Of a stretch of 64,000 nt of DNA, positions 43,442 to 52,655 are shown one piece after another; positions within the stretch are counted from its first letter, which is position 1; the number at the start of each line of letters is the position of its first letter. The stretch lies in the NCBI RefSeq assembly GCF_000987955.1, contig NZ_LAZU01000033.1, positions 1 through 64,000 on the forward strand, given 5' to 3'. Under the pieces are notes generated by a model, which had not been told where the DNA came from, searched no databases, and saw only the letters and a program-made list of their open reading frames with translations. A program made the position numbers and the translations under genes. The stretch comes from Paenibacillus sp. DMB20. Its GTDB lineage: Bacteria; Bacillota; Bacilli; Paenibacillales; Paenibacillaceae.

Positions 43442-43717
43442 ATGAATCAGCGAATCGATCTCCAACCTGATGAGCTCCTGCAAATCGCCAAAGGGTTTAA
43501 CCAGGCTTCCCAGAACGGACAAAACATTATTCAGCAGTTAAACACCGTGATCGACCAATCCGAAGGCCAGTGGGAAGGCGAACGACAAAGGGAGTTTTTC
43601 CACAGAATTCAGGAGAGCCTGTCCTCCGTAAAGACTTATCTTCACGGACTTCAGGAAACCGGTACGCAGCTTCAACGGACGGCTTCGCGTTTTCGAGATG
43701 CGGATCAATCCCGCTAA
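43442..43717 (+). CDS. WXG100 family protein (EsxA-like)
   Basis: The 91-aa helical-hairpin protein carries SEGQWEGERQREFF in the turn, with W-E-G as the WXG motif, and a C-terminal helix QETGTQLQRTASRFRDADQ. Length and layout are those of type VII (ESX/Yuk) substrates, which are exported as dimers. The ATG at 43442 follows GGGAG by 9 bases. It is divergent from the other type VII-related genes that follow to 46.7 kb. Confidence 0.85.
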   Translation: MNQRIDLQPDELLQIAKGFNQASQNGQNIIQQLNTVIDQSEGQWEGERQREFFHRIQESLSSVKTYLHGLQETGTQLQRTASRFRDADQSR

Positions 43718-43742
43718 TCATATCATGTTTGTCTAGCAATAA

Positions 43743-43772
43743 AGCCATGAGAAGATCTCATGGCTGTTTTTT
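43743..43772 (+). terminator. Intrinsic terminator after the WXG100 gene
   Basis: AGCCATGAGA and TCTCATGGCT pair with a 3-base loop and are followed by GTTTTTT. Confidence 0.9.
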
Positions 43773-43799
43773 CTGCACTTCTCTTTTTTTAACCGATGG

Positions 43800-44066
43800 C
43801 TAGGCATTCGTCAGTTGAGCAGCGAAACGTTCTTCTTCATCGTCTACATAACCGGTGAAAACCACTTCTTCAATATCTTCATGATTGAAAGCGTAAGTGT
43901 AATCCGGGTTGATGTATCCTTCCGGATACAGGCATCCGATATAGTCAAATGAACGGGGCGGTTCGGTCATCATGATCTGTTTTCTTCCATAAATCACAAG
44001 TTTTTTGGTCCCTTCTCTCAACCGAACGATGGATCCGTTGGGGAGAAGCGTTTCTGGTTTGTTCAA
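43800..44066 (-). CDS. DUF4176 domain protein
   Basis: The 88-aa protein LPNGSIVRLREGTKKLVIYGRKQI, FDYIGCLYPEGYINPDYTYAFNHEDIEEVVFTGYVDDEEERF fits DUF4176 along its length (YIGCLYPEG core, FNHEDI). DUF4176 genes are frequent inside type VII secretion loci of Bacillota, where one group acts with lipoprotein-bound toxins. It shares the region with WXG100 and effector-like genes. Function unknown. Confidence 0.85.
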   Translation of the reverse strand: MNKPETLLPNGSIVRLREGTKKLVIYGRKQIMMTEPPRSFDYIGCLYPEGYINPDYTYAFNHEDIEEVVFTGYVDDEEERFAAQLTNA

Positions 44067-44205
44067 GGCCGGTTGCCCTCCTTTATAAGTACTACTTTAG
44101 ATATCAGAAAGTATAACTTCAATCGAAACACATCCTGATATCGCAAGAAAAACTACATTGAAGAGCGGTCTGTCTTCATTGAGAGTACGTCGATAGATGT
44201 TTTTG

Positions 44206-44893
44206 TTACGTCGAAGCCTTGCCGGCCCGCTTCAGCCAGTAATAACGGTGCAGCTCCAGGATAAAGTGAAACATAACAAAAGCCAGCATGGCATACACGC
44301 ACATCAGAACGATCGTGACCGTCTTCTCGCTTACGAACATGAGAGAGAGATTGGCGAGCAAATAACCAAGACCGGTCAGTATGGTTAGCGTCATCATGGA
44401 CATGCCCGAGCGATCTTGACTTTGCATTCGTGGAGTCTCCAGTTTCCGGATATGGGATCGCACATACTGGTAAAGAGCAAATCCGTATGCGGCAAAAGAC
44501 CCGACTGCATACCAGGGAGTCGTCAAATGAAGCCCGCTGTACGCAAACTTTTGGGTAACGATCATAAATCCGACCGAGCAGACGATCCCAAACACCCCTC
44601 GGAACAAGACATAATTCAGCTGAAGCTTCCGGGGAACCGCAATGAGGGCCAATGCCCATGCATTCATGATAACAAGCGGCGGGAGCAACAGATAGGCATA
44701 AAGCGGTTCGTACGGTACGCTGAGCACAGGGATAACCAGAAACAGGTTAAGAAAAAAAAAGTACCAATATTCCTGCGTTCAGCCTAATACCGCTCACCGG
44801 ATATAAGGATAGATAAGTTCGAAACGCCTTTCTGTTATATTTCGTTCCCTCCCAGACTTGGCTTTCGACTTGATGGTTGTGATGTTTAGCCAT
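44206..44893 (-). pseudogene. Multi-pass membrane protein of the type VII-like cluster, frameshifted
   Basis: Removing one A from the A9 run at 44752-44760 extends the frame to an ATG at 44893, directly after the stop of the effector-like gene: MAKHHNHQVESQVWEGTKYNRKAFRTYLSLYPV then ILVLFFLNLFLVIPVLSVPYEP. The result has 228 aa and six hydrophobic helices. I do not recognise the family. The tight spacing to the WXG/LXG-like gene suggests a linked role, such as immunity or export, but this is inference. Confidence 0.65.
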
Positions 44894-45856
44894 TTACTTA
44901 AACCACCCCGAAACGGTAGACCACACATTTTTGGCCCCATGCTTGACGATGTCCTTCAAGGAATCATCCTCTCCATCCTTGTCCAGATCCATATCCAATT
45001 TAATCCCTTCTGCAAGGTAGGTCAGTCCTACCGATACGCCAAAACCGACGGCACCGACGGCAAGCACAGGCGCAGCCGCCGGCATGATGGCTGCCGTAAG
45101 AAGCGTGGCCCCTACGGTCGTGGCTCCGCCGACAACGACGTTACCGATAATGTCTCCCGCTATTTTATCGGACGAGGCATGATTCTCCAGATTTTCTTGG
45201 GTATCCGTAAACACGTCGATACCAACGCTCGCCCAGCCGAGTTTGTCCTTTAACGCTGCCTTGGCTCCATATAAAGGATCGGCCATGGCAGCGATTTCCT
45301 TGATTTTGGGTGAAGCCGTTCCATTGGCAATCTTGGCTTCGATATCCTTAAGATAATAGATTTTGTAATCCCTGGGTCTTCCGTTTACGTGCGGATTCGA
45401 CCTGACCGATTCGTAGCTCTCCCGGACCAGAATACGCGGAAGCCTGCGGTCAAGCTGCTGCTTGACCATGTACCCGTTGTGGACCCTGTATCCCAATCTG
45501 GCCACGGCGGTCGCGCCCAAAATCGTCCCGGTAATATTACCCGGCCCGTCGAGCGGAGCCATCGGATTAAAACCGGAGATGCCAAGCCCTCCGCCCGATT
45601 GATCCTCTTGCTCAAATTTTTCCCGTGTTGTTCTAACGAAGGCCGCCAGCTGCTGCATATTTTGGGATGCAGACTGAAAGTTTCGCTGGTGGTTTGAATA
45701 CAATGCCATAATGTCCCCACGGCTTGACGACTGCCACGCAGCTCCCTGCAAAGAATGCTGGAGTGCCGCATCCACTTGCTGAAGCTGCTGGGTCACCTGC
45801 TCCAGCTGCTGGACGAGTGCATTCAGATATTCGGATCTCATGACGATCTTGGTCAT
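44894..45856 (-). CDS. Type VII effector candidate with WXG/LXG-like N-terminus
   Basis: The 320-aa protein starts with a helical hairpin like WXG100 proteins (IVMRSEYLNALVQQLEQVTQQLQQ, a turn at GAAWQSSSRGDIMALYSNHQ, then ASQNMQQLAAFVRTTREKFEQED). A Gly-rich linker follows and a C-terminal part with a hydrophobic Gly/Ala-rich region (residues about 235-280, GGATTVGATLLTAAIMPAAAPVLAVGAVGFG), which could insert into membranes. An acidic DLDKDGEDD segment lies near the end. Such chimeras are typical type VII toxins. No toxin domain is recognised. The membrane-protein gene follows directly and could give immunity. Confidence 0.6.
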   Translation of the reverse strand: MTKIVMRSEYLNALVQQLEQVTQQLQQVDAALQHSLQGAAWQSSSRGDIMALYSNHQRNFQSASQNMQQLAAFVRTTREKFEQEDQSGGGLGISGFNPMAPLDGPGNITGTILGATAVARLGYRVHNGYMVKQQLDRRLPRILVRESYESVRSNPHVNGRPRDYKIYYLKDIEAKIANGTASPKIKEIAAMADPLYGAKAALKDKLGWASVGIDVFTDTQENLENHASSDKIAGDIIGNVVVGGATTVGATLLTAAIMPAAAPVLAVGAVGFGVSVGLTYLAEGIKLDMDLDKDGEDDSLKDIVKHGAKNVWSTVSGWFK

Positions 45857-45889
45857 GTTTTTCCCTCCTTTGCCATCGGATCTGTAATA

Positions 45890-46723
45890 TCAATCCGGAG
45901 CAAATATGGATAATGTACGCTTCGCAACTAGATACAGACTCTGAATGAGTTCCGTTTTGGTGATTTGGAAACCCTGCACCCGATCGCCTTCCTCTTGCAT
46001 GAAAAGCCAATGCCCCGCAGGACTGCCGATAAACTGAACGGGTTTTGAACGAATTTCCGTTCCTCGAATAGCGGTCTCGAATATTCCCCATTGGTCAACC
46101 GAACAGAAGGCTTCGATTAAAGCTCCCGCCGCTTGAACGTCGGCCCATGTATCGTTTCGCAAGACTGCCTGATGCATAGCGGGATCCGCGCTGCCAAACT
46201 GTTCTTGCAACCGCTTAAGCGTCTCAGATCGCATCAGGATTCGATAAGAGCCTTCCTCCGTGTCTGGCAGCGGAAGACGGTCTCCGATTCTCGATAGCTG
46301 TTCTTCAAACCCTTCCCCCAATGAGGTCAGGATAACGTCCCCCGTTTTTGAGTTCCATCTCATTTCAACAACCTGCGAACCCGATATGAATGCATAGGTT
46401 ATTGAGGATTCGCCGTCGGTGCCGTGAACTTCGAGACGAACTGACGCGCTGCTGTACTTGCAGGCTTTTAAATGATCCAATATCGATAACTCGAACGTGA
46501 TATGATTTCCATCCGACTGAAGGAGTCCCGCATCCTCCAAATTCTTCTTCGCATTCCTATAAAATTCCTCTGGAGGCACGTTCTCGGCTTTAGCCGCACC
46601 AAAATCTTCAAGCATCGTTTCCCCTTCCGGGATTCCCATTAACTGGAACATAAATGCCGTTTCCGCCACCGTTAATTGAAACGAAACCGATGATGTCAAA
46701 TATGCGTCCCTCCTTTTAGCCAC
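45890..46723 (-). CDS. Possible type VII accessory protein (EspG-like by position)
   Basis: The 277-aa soluble protein begins LTSSVSFQLTVAETAFMFQLMGIPEG and contains ITYAFISGSQVVEMRWNSKTGDVILTSLGEGFEEQLSRIGDRL. Size, location upstream of a WXG-like substrate gene and the two-half alpha/beta character recall EspG-type chaperones of type VII systems. I cannot confirm homology by eye. AGGGAGG lies shortly before the start. A sensible neutral name is type VII-associated hypothetical protein. Confidence 0.5.
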   Translation of the reverse strand: MAKRRDAYLTSSVSFQLTVAETAFMFQLMGIPEGETMLEDFGAAKAENVPPEEFYRNAKKNLEDAGLLQSDGNHITFELSILDHLKACKYSSASVRLEVHGTDGESSITYAFISGSQVVEMRWNSKTGDVILTSLGEGFEEQLSRIGDRLPLPDTEEGSYRILMRSETLKRLQEQFGSADPAMHQAVLRNDTWADVQAAGALIEAFCSVDQWGIFETAIRGTEIRSKPVQFIGSPAGHWLFMQEEGDRVQGFQITKTELIQSLYLVAKRTLSIFAPD

Positions 46724-46821
46724 TGCAACGACAAGAGTCTATTCAACTTATTTTATGAGGAAAAGGAGAAGGACTCAATCACTCTAAACTCCCATGCCCA
46801 AGGCCCTAAATTATACCTGGC

Positions 46822-46900
46822 TTACTTCACATTTAGCAGCAATTTCATAAGTTGGTATTCTTCATTAGTGAACCCGTGCACAACCTTCGTCTGAAATTTT
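46822..46900 (-). pseudogene. Possible C-terminal remnant of a MarR-type regulator
   Basis: A minus-strand stretch ending at 46822 reads KFQTKVVHGFTNEEYQLMKLLLNVK, resembling the last helix of MarR proteins. Nothing of the DNA-binding domain is present. The rest of 46724-46944 holds no supported gene. Confidence 0.25.
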
Positions 46901-46944
46901 GAGGTATGCCTTTTCCGTTTTCGATACGAAGCACGACATACCTG

Positions 46945-47686
46945 TTATGCATATTTCGGCTGTCCCAGCCATACTTCCGTACTGTAAGGTACCGTAATCA
47001 CGCCATTTGAAGCCATATCGTTAAATCGTTGTTTATGCGCTTTTTGAAAAGATACGAACCAAGCGTCGCTTTCATCCGGCGCTTCCATCCCGGAGATCAC
47101 TGCCCCCCCAGTATTCATCCCATGTCTCGTTCAGCTCTTGTTTGAATAAATATCGGCTTGGTGCGGAGTCTCCATAAAAATATTGGACCGGTTCCTGATG
47201 CCTTGTTGCAGCTAACCGTTTGTTGTATTGATCAACGTTACATACACGCATGGTGTCTCGCAGAAAATGATCATCATCCTGATAGGAGAAAATGGCCAAC
47301 ATTCCATTCGGCTTCAGTATTCTTTTAAATTCTTTTATCGAGCTTTCCGGTTGAAACCGGTGGTAAGCATTGGCCGCCACGATTAAATCAATGGAATGAT
47401 CAAGCAGCTTGGTATTCTCAGCCATTCCATCTATGTATTCAAGATCCTGTCTTTTTCCAATTAAATCTTGGGCAAGATTGCGCATCTCAAAATCAGGTTC
47501 TATCGCAAATATCTTCTTAACGTTTCCTACAAAATGCTTTGTCAAAAGTCCGGTTCCGGCACCGATATCGGCAACTATTCCTTGGCTGACATTCGCGGCA
47601 TCGATGATGAACTTGCTGGCTGCGATTGAATAAGGCAATCGATACTTTGCATATTGCCCAGCCTTCTCACGCGTCATTTTATTCAT
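46945..47686 (-). pseudogene. Class I SAM-dependent methyltransferase, frameshifted at the 3' end
   Basis: The main frame (IVADIGAGTGLLTKHFVGNVKKIFAIEPDFEMRNLA, LIVAANAYHRFQPESSIKEFKRILKPNGMLAIF) stops at 47072. Removing one C from the C7 run at 47103-47109 gives YWGAVISGMEAPDESDAWFVSFQKAHKQRFND and a natural end at 46945, for 246 aa. This is the normal length for these type 11 methyltransferases. GGAGG precedes the ATG at 47686, and a perfect palindrome lies upstream. Substrate unknown. Confidence 0.82.
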
Positions 47687-47747
47687 GGTTTAGCCTCCTT
47701 CCAATAGGTGGTCCCCTGTTCCATTTCGCCGGTTTCATGATCTCTTA

Positions 47748-47761
47748 AAGTGACGTCACTT
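47748..47761. promoter_or_regulatory. Perfect 14-bp palindrome before the methyltransferase gene
   Basis: AAGTGACGTCACTT lies about 60 bp upstream of the start at 47686, just downstream of a possible -10 TATAAC on the minus strand. It is a probable repressor site for an unidentified regulator. Confidence 0.35.
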
Positions 47762-47868
47762 CTGTTATATTCGTAAATATTTGTTCCTGGATCTAAGCTT
47801 TACGTGAACCAAGTACGCATAGAAATAATAGAAAGCGCGACTTCTTGATTCAAATCAACTCACTTCCC

Positions 47869-48422
47869 TTAAAACTCTTGATTAAACCTCCCCATAATCA
47901 TCGTATTATAGTATTTGCCGTCGGAAAGAAGTTTATCATTTCTTAAGATCCCTTCGATTTCAAAACCAAATCGTTTATACAACTCGATGGCTTTTACGTT
48001 TGTTTCCAATACGTTCAACGTCATTTTTTTTGATCCCATTGGAGTCGGCCCAGGAAACAGATTCTTTCAAAAGATTTTTTTCCGATGCCGTATCCCCAGT
48101 ACTCTTTAATTACGCATACTCCGAATTCAACTTTATGAGCGAATCTCTTCAATTCATTTCCTTGACAGCGTGAAAACCCGACGATCCGATGATTGACAAC
48201 CGCAACTAGAAACAAGTTTCTTGATTTCTCGGTATCCGTTTGAACAATATGCTCAAATCCTGATGCATCGATGAAGGCCTCACCGCTTTCCCTATCCATG
48301 TTTTCGGTTTCCCCGTCAATTTGCAATCTCAGGGCAGACAAAACTTTTGCGTCTTCTTTAGTTGCCGACCTTACGATATAACTTAATCCGTTAACATTAA
48401 AATCCCGTTGGTTAATGATCAT
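47869..48422 (-). pseudogene. GNAT acetyltransferase (RimJ/RimL-like), two frameshifts
   Basis: The frame stops in CFLGRLQWDQKK. Removing one base from a T7 run (48075-48081) and a T8 run (48024-48031) gives EYWGYGIGKNLLKESVSWADSNGIKKMTLNVLETNVKAIELYKRFGFEIEGILRND, a standard GNAT ending, about 183 aa. The ATG at 48422 lies 7 bases after GGAG. The substrate is unknown. Confidence 0.8.
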
Positions 48423-48474
48423 AATCAATCTCCATATCAAAAATAGATTTTTCAGACATTCAGCTAAGAAGCTG

Positions 48475-49165
48475 TTATGAGAAGTGGCTTTGAGTCGCTT
48501 TATACTTCTTCATATCCAATGGATACCATAGGACATGAAACAGGATATGGACGATAAAAGCCGAAATTATACCGTATCTCCAAAAAAAGGAATCCGCAGA
48601 ATAAAGATACCCATAAATTCCCAAGCAGTGCTGAAGCGACAAACAAAAAGGATGGTTTGCATCCAGCCTGAATATTACCCGGAATATGAAGTAAACCAAA
48701 CGATATCCCGGTTAATAAAAGACTTAGCCAAAAAGCTGTCGATGACGATTCAATAAAAAAGGACATTCCCCACAGAACTAAGCTTAGCAACCCCCATCTA
48801 AACAATACTTCTTCGACAATTCCCCCTGAAGTTATTCTAGTCCATAAACCTAACCGATTTCTTAGCATTTCGGATATTTGTACTGTTTTATCATCTAGAT
48901 TGGGCCTTATCAAGAAGTAATAACTGGACATCCAAACCAAAGAACAAATCATACCGCCAACTATTCCCCAAATGAATTGATCTAATATCGATTGCAGATT
49001 GAATTCATTGTTGATTATTCCTTCTATAAAAGGATCTCGAAGACCAACCTCCGGTCCCATATAAGCCCCTGCGGCAGAAGCCAACGCGACCAGAAATAAG
49101 GTTTGAATGAACACAATCATAAATATAGCTTGTTTGGATGTCGTTTTTATTTTCAGGTACTTCAT
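48475..49165 (-). pseudogene. CPBP family intramembrane metalloprotease, frameshifted
   Basis: The 230-aa polytopic protein has the CPBP motifs GGIVEEVLFRWGLL (E-E-x-x-x-R), GISFGLLHIPG (F-x-x-x-H) and, after removing one A from the A7 run at 48583-48589, FWRYGIISAFIVHILFHVLW (terminal His motif). The family (Rce1/CAAX-protease like) cleaves within membranes; in bacteria some members give bacteriocin immunity. The break falls just before the last motif. A second short frame from 49253 overlaps the start, so the N-terminus is not certain. Confidence 0.8.
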
Positions 49166-49254
49166 ATAGTGACTTGCTTGACTGAACGCTCATTAGTAAA
49201 ATGCCAGGAATACTTATGAATACCATGATTAGAAAAAGTATAACGTTTACCATT

Positions 49255-49929
49255 TTAGTTCCTCATTTCTTCGTTGCTTACAATAAATCTTTTTAATTCT
49301 CTTATGTCTGTGATTTCTGCACTAGGGCATACCCCCATCTTCTTCATCGTTTCAGCATCCCCCTGATACGAAATAAAACGAATGCCGGCTTCAGTCGATG
49401 CCTTTCCGTCTATCCAAGAATCTCCGACGGATACCCATTCTTCGGCCGTAAAATTCTCATAACGTTGTAATACATAAAGAAATCCATCAGGGGATGGCTT
49501 TAGCGACTTCATCAGCTCCCTGCCGACAACGCAATCGAAATATTCAAGAATGCCGTTTTTTCTTAATGCACCTTCTGCAGCTTCGATAGAGTTGTTCGTA
49601 ACGACAACCATGCAGTACCTATCATGCAACTCTTCAAGAATTTCAATAACCCCCGACTCAAGATCGGCATCTTGCATACCCCTAACCTCATACCTTTTCG
49701 GAATCTCCCACATTTCTTTAACCAATGCATCCGTCATCCGGTTGGTTATTGCGGCTTCCGCAATGATGGTTGATGAGGTATGGTTCGAAATATCCAGTTC
49801 AGCAGGAAGTATCCCATGAGAAACCAGGTATTTAAATGTCTCATTTTTCATGGAATGAAAATCAATGCTTGATCGCAATATGGTATTGTCCATATCAAAT
49901 ATGATGCCTTTAATCTTTTTGTTCTTCAT
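49255..49929 (-). CDS. HAD family hydrolase
   Basis: The 224-aa phosphatase-like protein has motif I IIFDMDNTILRS, motif II MVVVTNNSIEAAEGAL, the KPSPDGFLYVLQ Lys and motif IV VGDSWIDGKASTEAG. The cap domain sits after motif I, as in phosphoglycolate phosphatase-like enzymes. The ATG at 49929 lies 9 bases after GGAGGG. The substrate is unknown; transcribed just before the CPBP gene. Confidence 0.9.
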   Translation of the reverse strand: MKNKKIKGIIFDMDNTILRSSIDFHSMKNETFKYLVSHGILPAELDISNHTSSTIIAEAAITNRMTDALVKEMWEIPKRYEVRGMQDADLESGVIEILEELHDRYCMVVVTNNSIEAAEGALRKNGILEYFDCVVGRELMKSLKPSPDGFLYVLQRYENFTAEEWVSVGDSWIDGKASTEAGIRFISYQGDAETMKKMGVCPSAEITDIRELKRFIVSNEEMRN

Positions 49930-50012
49930 CAATATCAACCCTCCAACTAAACCTGTTGATTCCCGGCAATGGGCCCCATCTCTACGGCAAACCCACGTTG
50001 ATTCGGATATAA

Positions 50013-50086
50013 AAAGGTTCCCTTTCGTGAAACAGTTGACCGCTTTTGAAGGGCTGGATTCATCTGTTTACGAGTCGGGAACCTTT
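50013..50086 (-). terminator. Long-loop inverted repeat after the GNAT gene
   Basis: AAAGGTTCCC and GGGAACCTTT are separated by 54 bases. On the minus strand the second arm is followed by T residues, so it can act as terminator of the gene at 50163. The following bases include CTCGAAATGC, also found in the structured elements at 60-63 kb. Confidence 0.45.
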
Positions 50087-50162
50087 AATGCCAACCAGAA
50101 TCGCATCTCGAAATGCTTTTATGCAATGTCTCCGGAGTTGAGTAGCGGTACCGAATTACCGA

Positions 50163-50600
50163 TTAAAAACTATACTTCGCCAGCATTTCTCCCCAAGGAG
50201 CTATTCCTTGTTCTACAAATCCTAGCTTCGCATATAGTTTCTGTGCTTGAGTGTTCTCAGGATCATAACCGAGTAGTATGACATCCGTTCTGTCTTCCCT
50301 GTTGTGAATATCATCAATAACCAACTTCATCGCTTGTACGCCATACCCTCGTCCTTGAAAACGTTCATCAATCATGAATCTGTATATCCAATAGTTACTG
50401 TCATCAAGATCTAATCCATACATTGAAAAGCCTATTAACATCTCTTCAAAATAAATGGCTTTCGCCACAAAACCGGGTAAAAATTGAACTTCCGCAATCG
50501 AATATAGATTAGAGGCAATAAAATCTTCTTGTTCTTGTCTAGGCTTCAATTCAATGCAATCTTCCCAATTATCCTTATCAATCGCTCTTAAAGTAATCAT
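50163..50600 (-). CDS. GNAT family N-acetyltransferase (polyamine acetyltransferase-like)
   Basis: The 145-aa protein reads ITLRAIDKDNWEDCIELKPRQEQEDFIASNLYSIAEVQFLPGFVAKAIYF, then YWIYRFMIDERFQGRGYGVQAMKLV (acetyl-CoA loop) and LGYDPENTQAQKLYAKLGFVEQGI. The W-x-x-C-I-x-L start and the RFMID strand are typical of spermine/spermidine acetyltransferases of the PaiA/BltD type. The polyamine substrate is likely but unproven. Confidence 0.87.
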   Translation of the reverse strand: MITLRAIDKDNWEDCIELKPRQEQEDFIASNLYSIAEVQFLPGFVAKAIYFEEMLIGFSMYGLDLDDSNYWIYRFMIDERFQGRGYGVQAMKLVIDDIHNREDRTDVILLGYDPENTQAQKLYAKLGFVEQGIAPWGEMLAKYSF

Positions 50601-50655
50601 AAATCGGACTCCTCCATAGTTGTAGAGAAATCCTAGGTTGAGGACTCTCTACTCA

Positions 50656-50700
50656 TTATTTTGACATCACCGGCAGGACAATAGTGTAATAAGTACTCAT
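50656..50700 (-). CDS. Very short ORF with strong ribosome site (14 aa)
   Basis: MSTYYTIVLPVMSK is preceded by GAGAGGAG and ends about 55 bp before the GNAT start. It could be a leader peptide or the start of a lost gene. The evidence is only the ribosome site and position. Confidence 0.25.
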   Translation of the reverse strand: MSTYYTIVLPVMSK

Positions 50701-50786
50701 ATCACATCACTCCTCTCAAAATATCTCTCAAGGTTTTACGCTCGCATCAACTTCGTCCCTTGGAGTTTGTTTGCCATAAATCCTGT

Positions 50787-51252
50787 TTATTTCTTCGGAT
50801 AATAGATCTCCGTCATTCCATTAGGTTGCAGTGTGTCGTTAAATGTTTCATATCTTGGTTTAACAGTATCTAATCCATACTTCTTCTGATGATCCTGGTC
50901 GCAAAAATACTGCCAAAATGAACATATGTGCTTCTCCTCAAATCGAAATACTTCATATTCTTCTTCAGGGAGTGTTAAAGAGACCATCCCTTCAGGTACT
51001 TCTCTGATATGGCTTACTATCAATCCTACAGTCATTTTAGATCCATGATCATGAATTACCATGTATGTATTATTATCCATTATTTGATCCTGGATTTCAT
51101 CCTTTCGGGCATCAAGAGTTGCAAAAAGATGTTTTTTCATCTTCATACGATTGTGGGAGTTGATTTTGCACTCCGATCAATAGCCGCTTCCCGAAACGTT
51201 CCCGTCTAACTGTCCACAATTCTTCCATATTTACAGTGTTTTGTTCAGACAT
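50787..51252 (-). pseudogene. GyrI-like effector-binding domain protein, frameshifted
   Basis: The frame from 51146 lacks a family start. Removing one T from the T6 run at about 51132-51137 joins MSEQNTVNMEELWTVRRERFGKRLLIGVQNQLPQSYEDEK to HLFATLDARKDEIQDQIMDNNTYMVIHDHG, for about 154 aa. MVSLTLPEEEYEVFRFEEKHICSFWQYF and PRYETFNDTLQPNGMTEIYYPKK fit the GyrI-like / AraC effector-binding fold, free-standing here. The ligand is unknown. Confidence 0.65.
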
Positions 51253-51317
51253 TCATATCACCTATTATATGAGAATAAATTTATGAATCATCACTGGCTC
51301 TTAATTCCTGATTTCAT

Positions 51318-51933
51318 TCACCCAACCAAGTCTTGCAATTCGAAATATGCGTCCTTAAGCCAAGGATGAACAACTCTAAGGTTTTCTCGCTGTTCCCATA
51401 AAAAATTAATGTATTCAAATGCGGCATGGTTCAATGAATGCTCGAGTTGCATCATCATCTGATCCAAATATGGTGGTGTGCCGCTCTGATCCCACTCTAT
51501 TTTATCTGCAACAAATAAGACCTTATCTAATAAAGTCGAATCCTTTTTTTAATGTCGTGTGACAACCGACTGCATGAAGAATTTCCTCATCCTTAATATT
51601 AAATAGGTCTTTGGCCATTTCCTTCGAAATCTTCTGATGAATGATCATCGGAAAAATTTCTTCTTCCGGCAGTATTTCGATGCCTAGTTGTTGTGAAACA
51701 TGAATCCTTGCATCGTTAGAAAAGACAGCGCTAATATCATGCAAGTATCCGGCAATTTCAGCAGAATCCATATTTGCATTGAATCTTTGAGCAATCTTTC
51801 TCGCTGCCTCCCCGACCTTAATACAATGGTCCGCAGTCTTCGGACATTTATTGTTTATTAAGAAGTTATGTATGTCCTCTCTAAGGTTTCCTGTTAAAGT
51901 ATGTAAAACGAGGTTATCATATACTGGCTTCAT
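51318..51933 (-). pseudogene. HD domain phosphohydrolase (YqeK-like), frameshifted
   Basis: KTADHCIKVGEAARKIAQRFNAN, AGYLHDISAVFSNDARIHV, IIHQKISKEMAKDLFNI and HAVGCHTTLKK provide the HD metal ligands. Removing one T from the T7 run at 51544-51550 leads to KKDSTLLDKVLFVADKIEWDQSGTPPYLDQM and an end HPWLKDAYFELQDLVG, for about 204 aa, as in YqeK-type Ap4A-hydrolysing HD proteins. It may be a paralogue, since true yqeK normally sits with nadD. Confidence 0.8.
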
Positions 51934-51950
51934 GAGTAAACCCCCTTTAA

Positions 51951-52244
51951 TTAAGAAGGAATCTCTTCAAAATGTTCGACCGTAGGGAACGGCTCATAAA
52001 AATGGTGTAACAATTTCTTCCATTCTTGATACTCTACCGATTCCCGAAATCCTTTCGTGTGGTCTTCTAACGTTTCCCAACGGACCAACAATATATATTT
52101 ATTCTTGTCTTCTATGCATTTCCGTAATTCGTGGTTTATGTAACCTTTCATCTTGCAAATTATTCCCGCCGCCTGCTTAAAATTGTATTCGAAATCCTCT
52201 GTCAAACCTGGTTTGACTTGCAGCAATGCCACTTCAAGTATCAT
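51951..52244 (-). CDS. Antibiotic biosynthesis monooxygenase (ABM) domain protein
   Basis: The 97-aa ferredoxin-like fold protein has MILEVALLQVKPGLTEDFEYNFKQAAGIICKMKGYINHELRKCIEDKNKYILLVRWETLEDHTKGFRES, with the typical ABM strand order and the VRWETLEDH motif. Such small dimers act as monooxygenases or as detoxifying partners. It lies 17 bp upstream of the HD gene and may be co-transcribed. Confidence 0.88.
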   Translation of the reverse strand: MILEVALLQVKPGLTEDFEYNFKQAAGIICKMKGYINHELRKCIEDKNKYILLVRWETLEDHTKGFRESVEYQEWKKLLHHFYEPFPTVEHFEEIPS

Positions 52245-52269
52245 TCTTATTTTTCCTTTTCCAGATATT

Positions 52270-52395
52270 ATAGTGAGCGGCCGCGAAACGGTTAGTCGGT
52301 GCGGATGTGTTCCAGCAATCGCTTGCTCAATTTATCTTCTGGAACCGCGGCGGCTTGACCGACGATACTTTAACACATTGTTAGCTGAAGTTTTC
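52270..52395. repeat. Structured intergenic element, cassette-boundary-like
   Basis: Nested pairs GTCGGT/ACCGAC and TTCCAG/CTGGAA enclose a long loop, and the right end reads CACATTGTTAGCTG. It lies 3' of the truncated gene at 52407, a position comparable to the elements at 60-63 kb, but its sequence differs from theirs. Confidence 0.3.
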
Positions 52396-52406
52396 TCCTG
52401 GGATAC

Positions 52407-52655
52407 TTAGAGCTTTGCATCCAGGTTTCGTCTAATTTCTTGAATTAATAGCTTCTTTTCATCCTCTGAAATTGCATCGGCTGATAATTTCCGTGCTACA
52501 ACAGGTAAAATCCATGGAGTAACTTCATCATAGGTAATTCCGGATAATTTCGTGTATTCATCCATAAAAATGTGGATTAAAGGCTCTCTTATGGAATCAA
52601 AAAAATCCAAAACACGCTCAGGGAGATCGGATGGCAATATCGCATATTTTACCAT
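52407..52655 (-). pseudogene. C-terminal fragment of an APH-family kinase
   Basis: LPSDLPERVLDFFDSIREPLIHIFMDEYTKLSGITYDEVTPWILPVVARKLSADAISEDEKKLLIQEI is the helical end of phosphotransferases of the APH superfamily. The catalytic HGD and DFG motifs are absent because the upstream sequence is a piece of a VOC gene instead. It is a deletion remnant. Confidence 0.6.

Noticed and set aside
44153..44659. 168-aa frame on the minus strand overlapping the type VII-like membrane protein.
   Set aside because: It is a shadow frame: the overlapping frame has clear transmembrane helices and joins its upstream part after one-base repair.
49005..49253. Minus frame MVNVILFLIMVFISIPGILLM overlapping the CPBP gene start.
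   Set aside because: Most of it lies antiphase within the CPBP coding region; it might mark a different N-terminus but is not a separate gene I can support.
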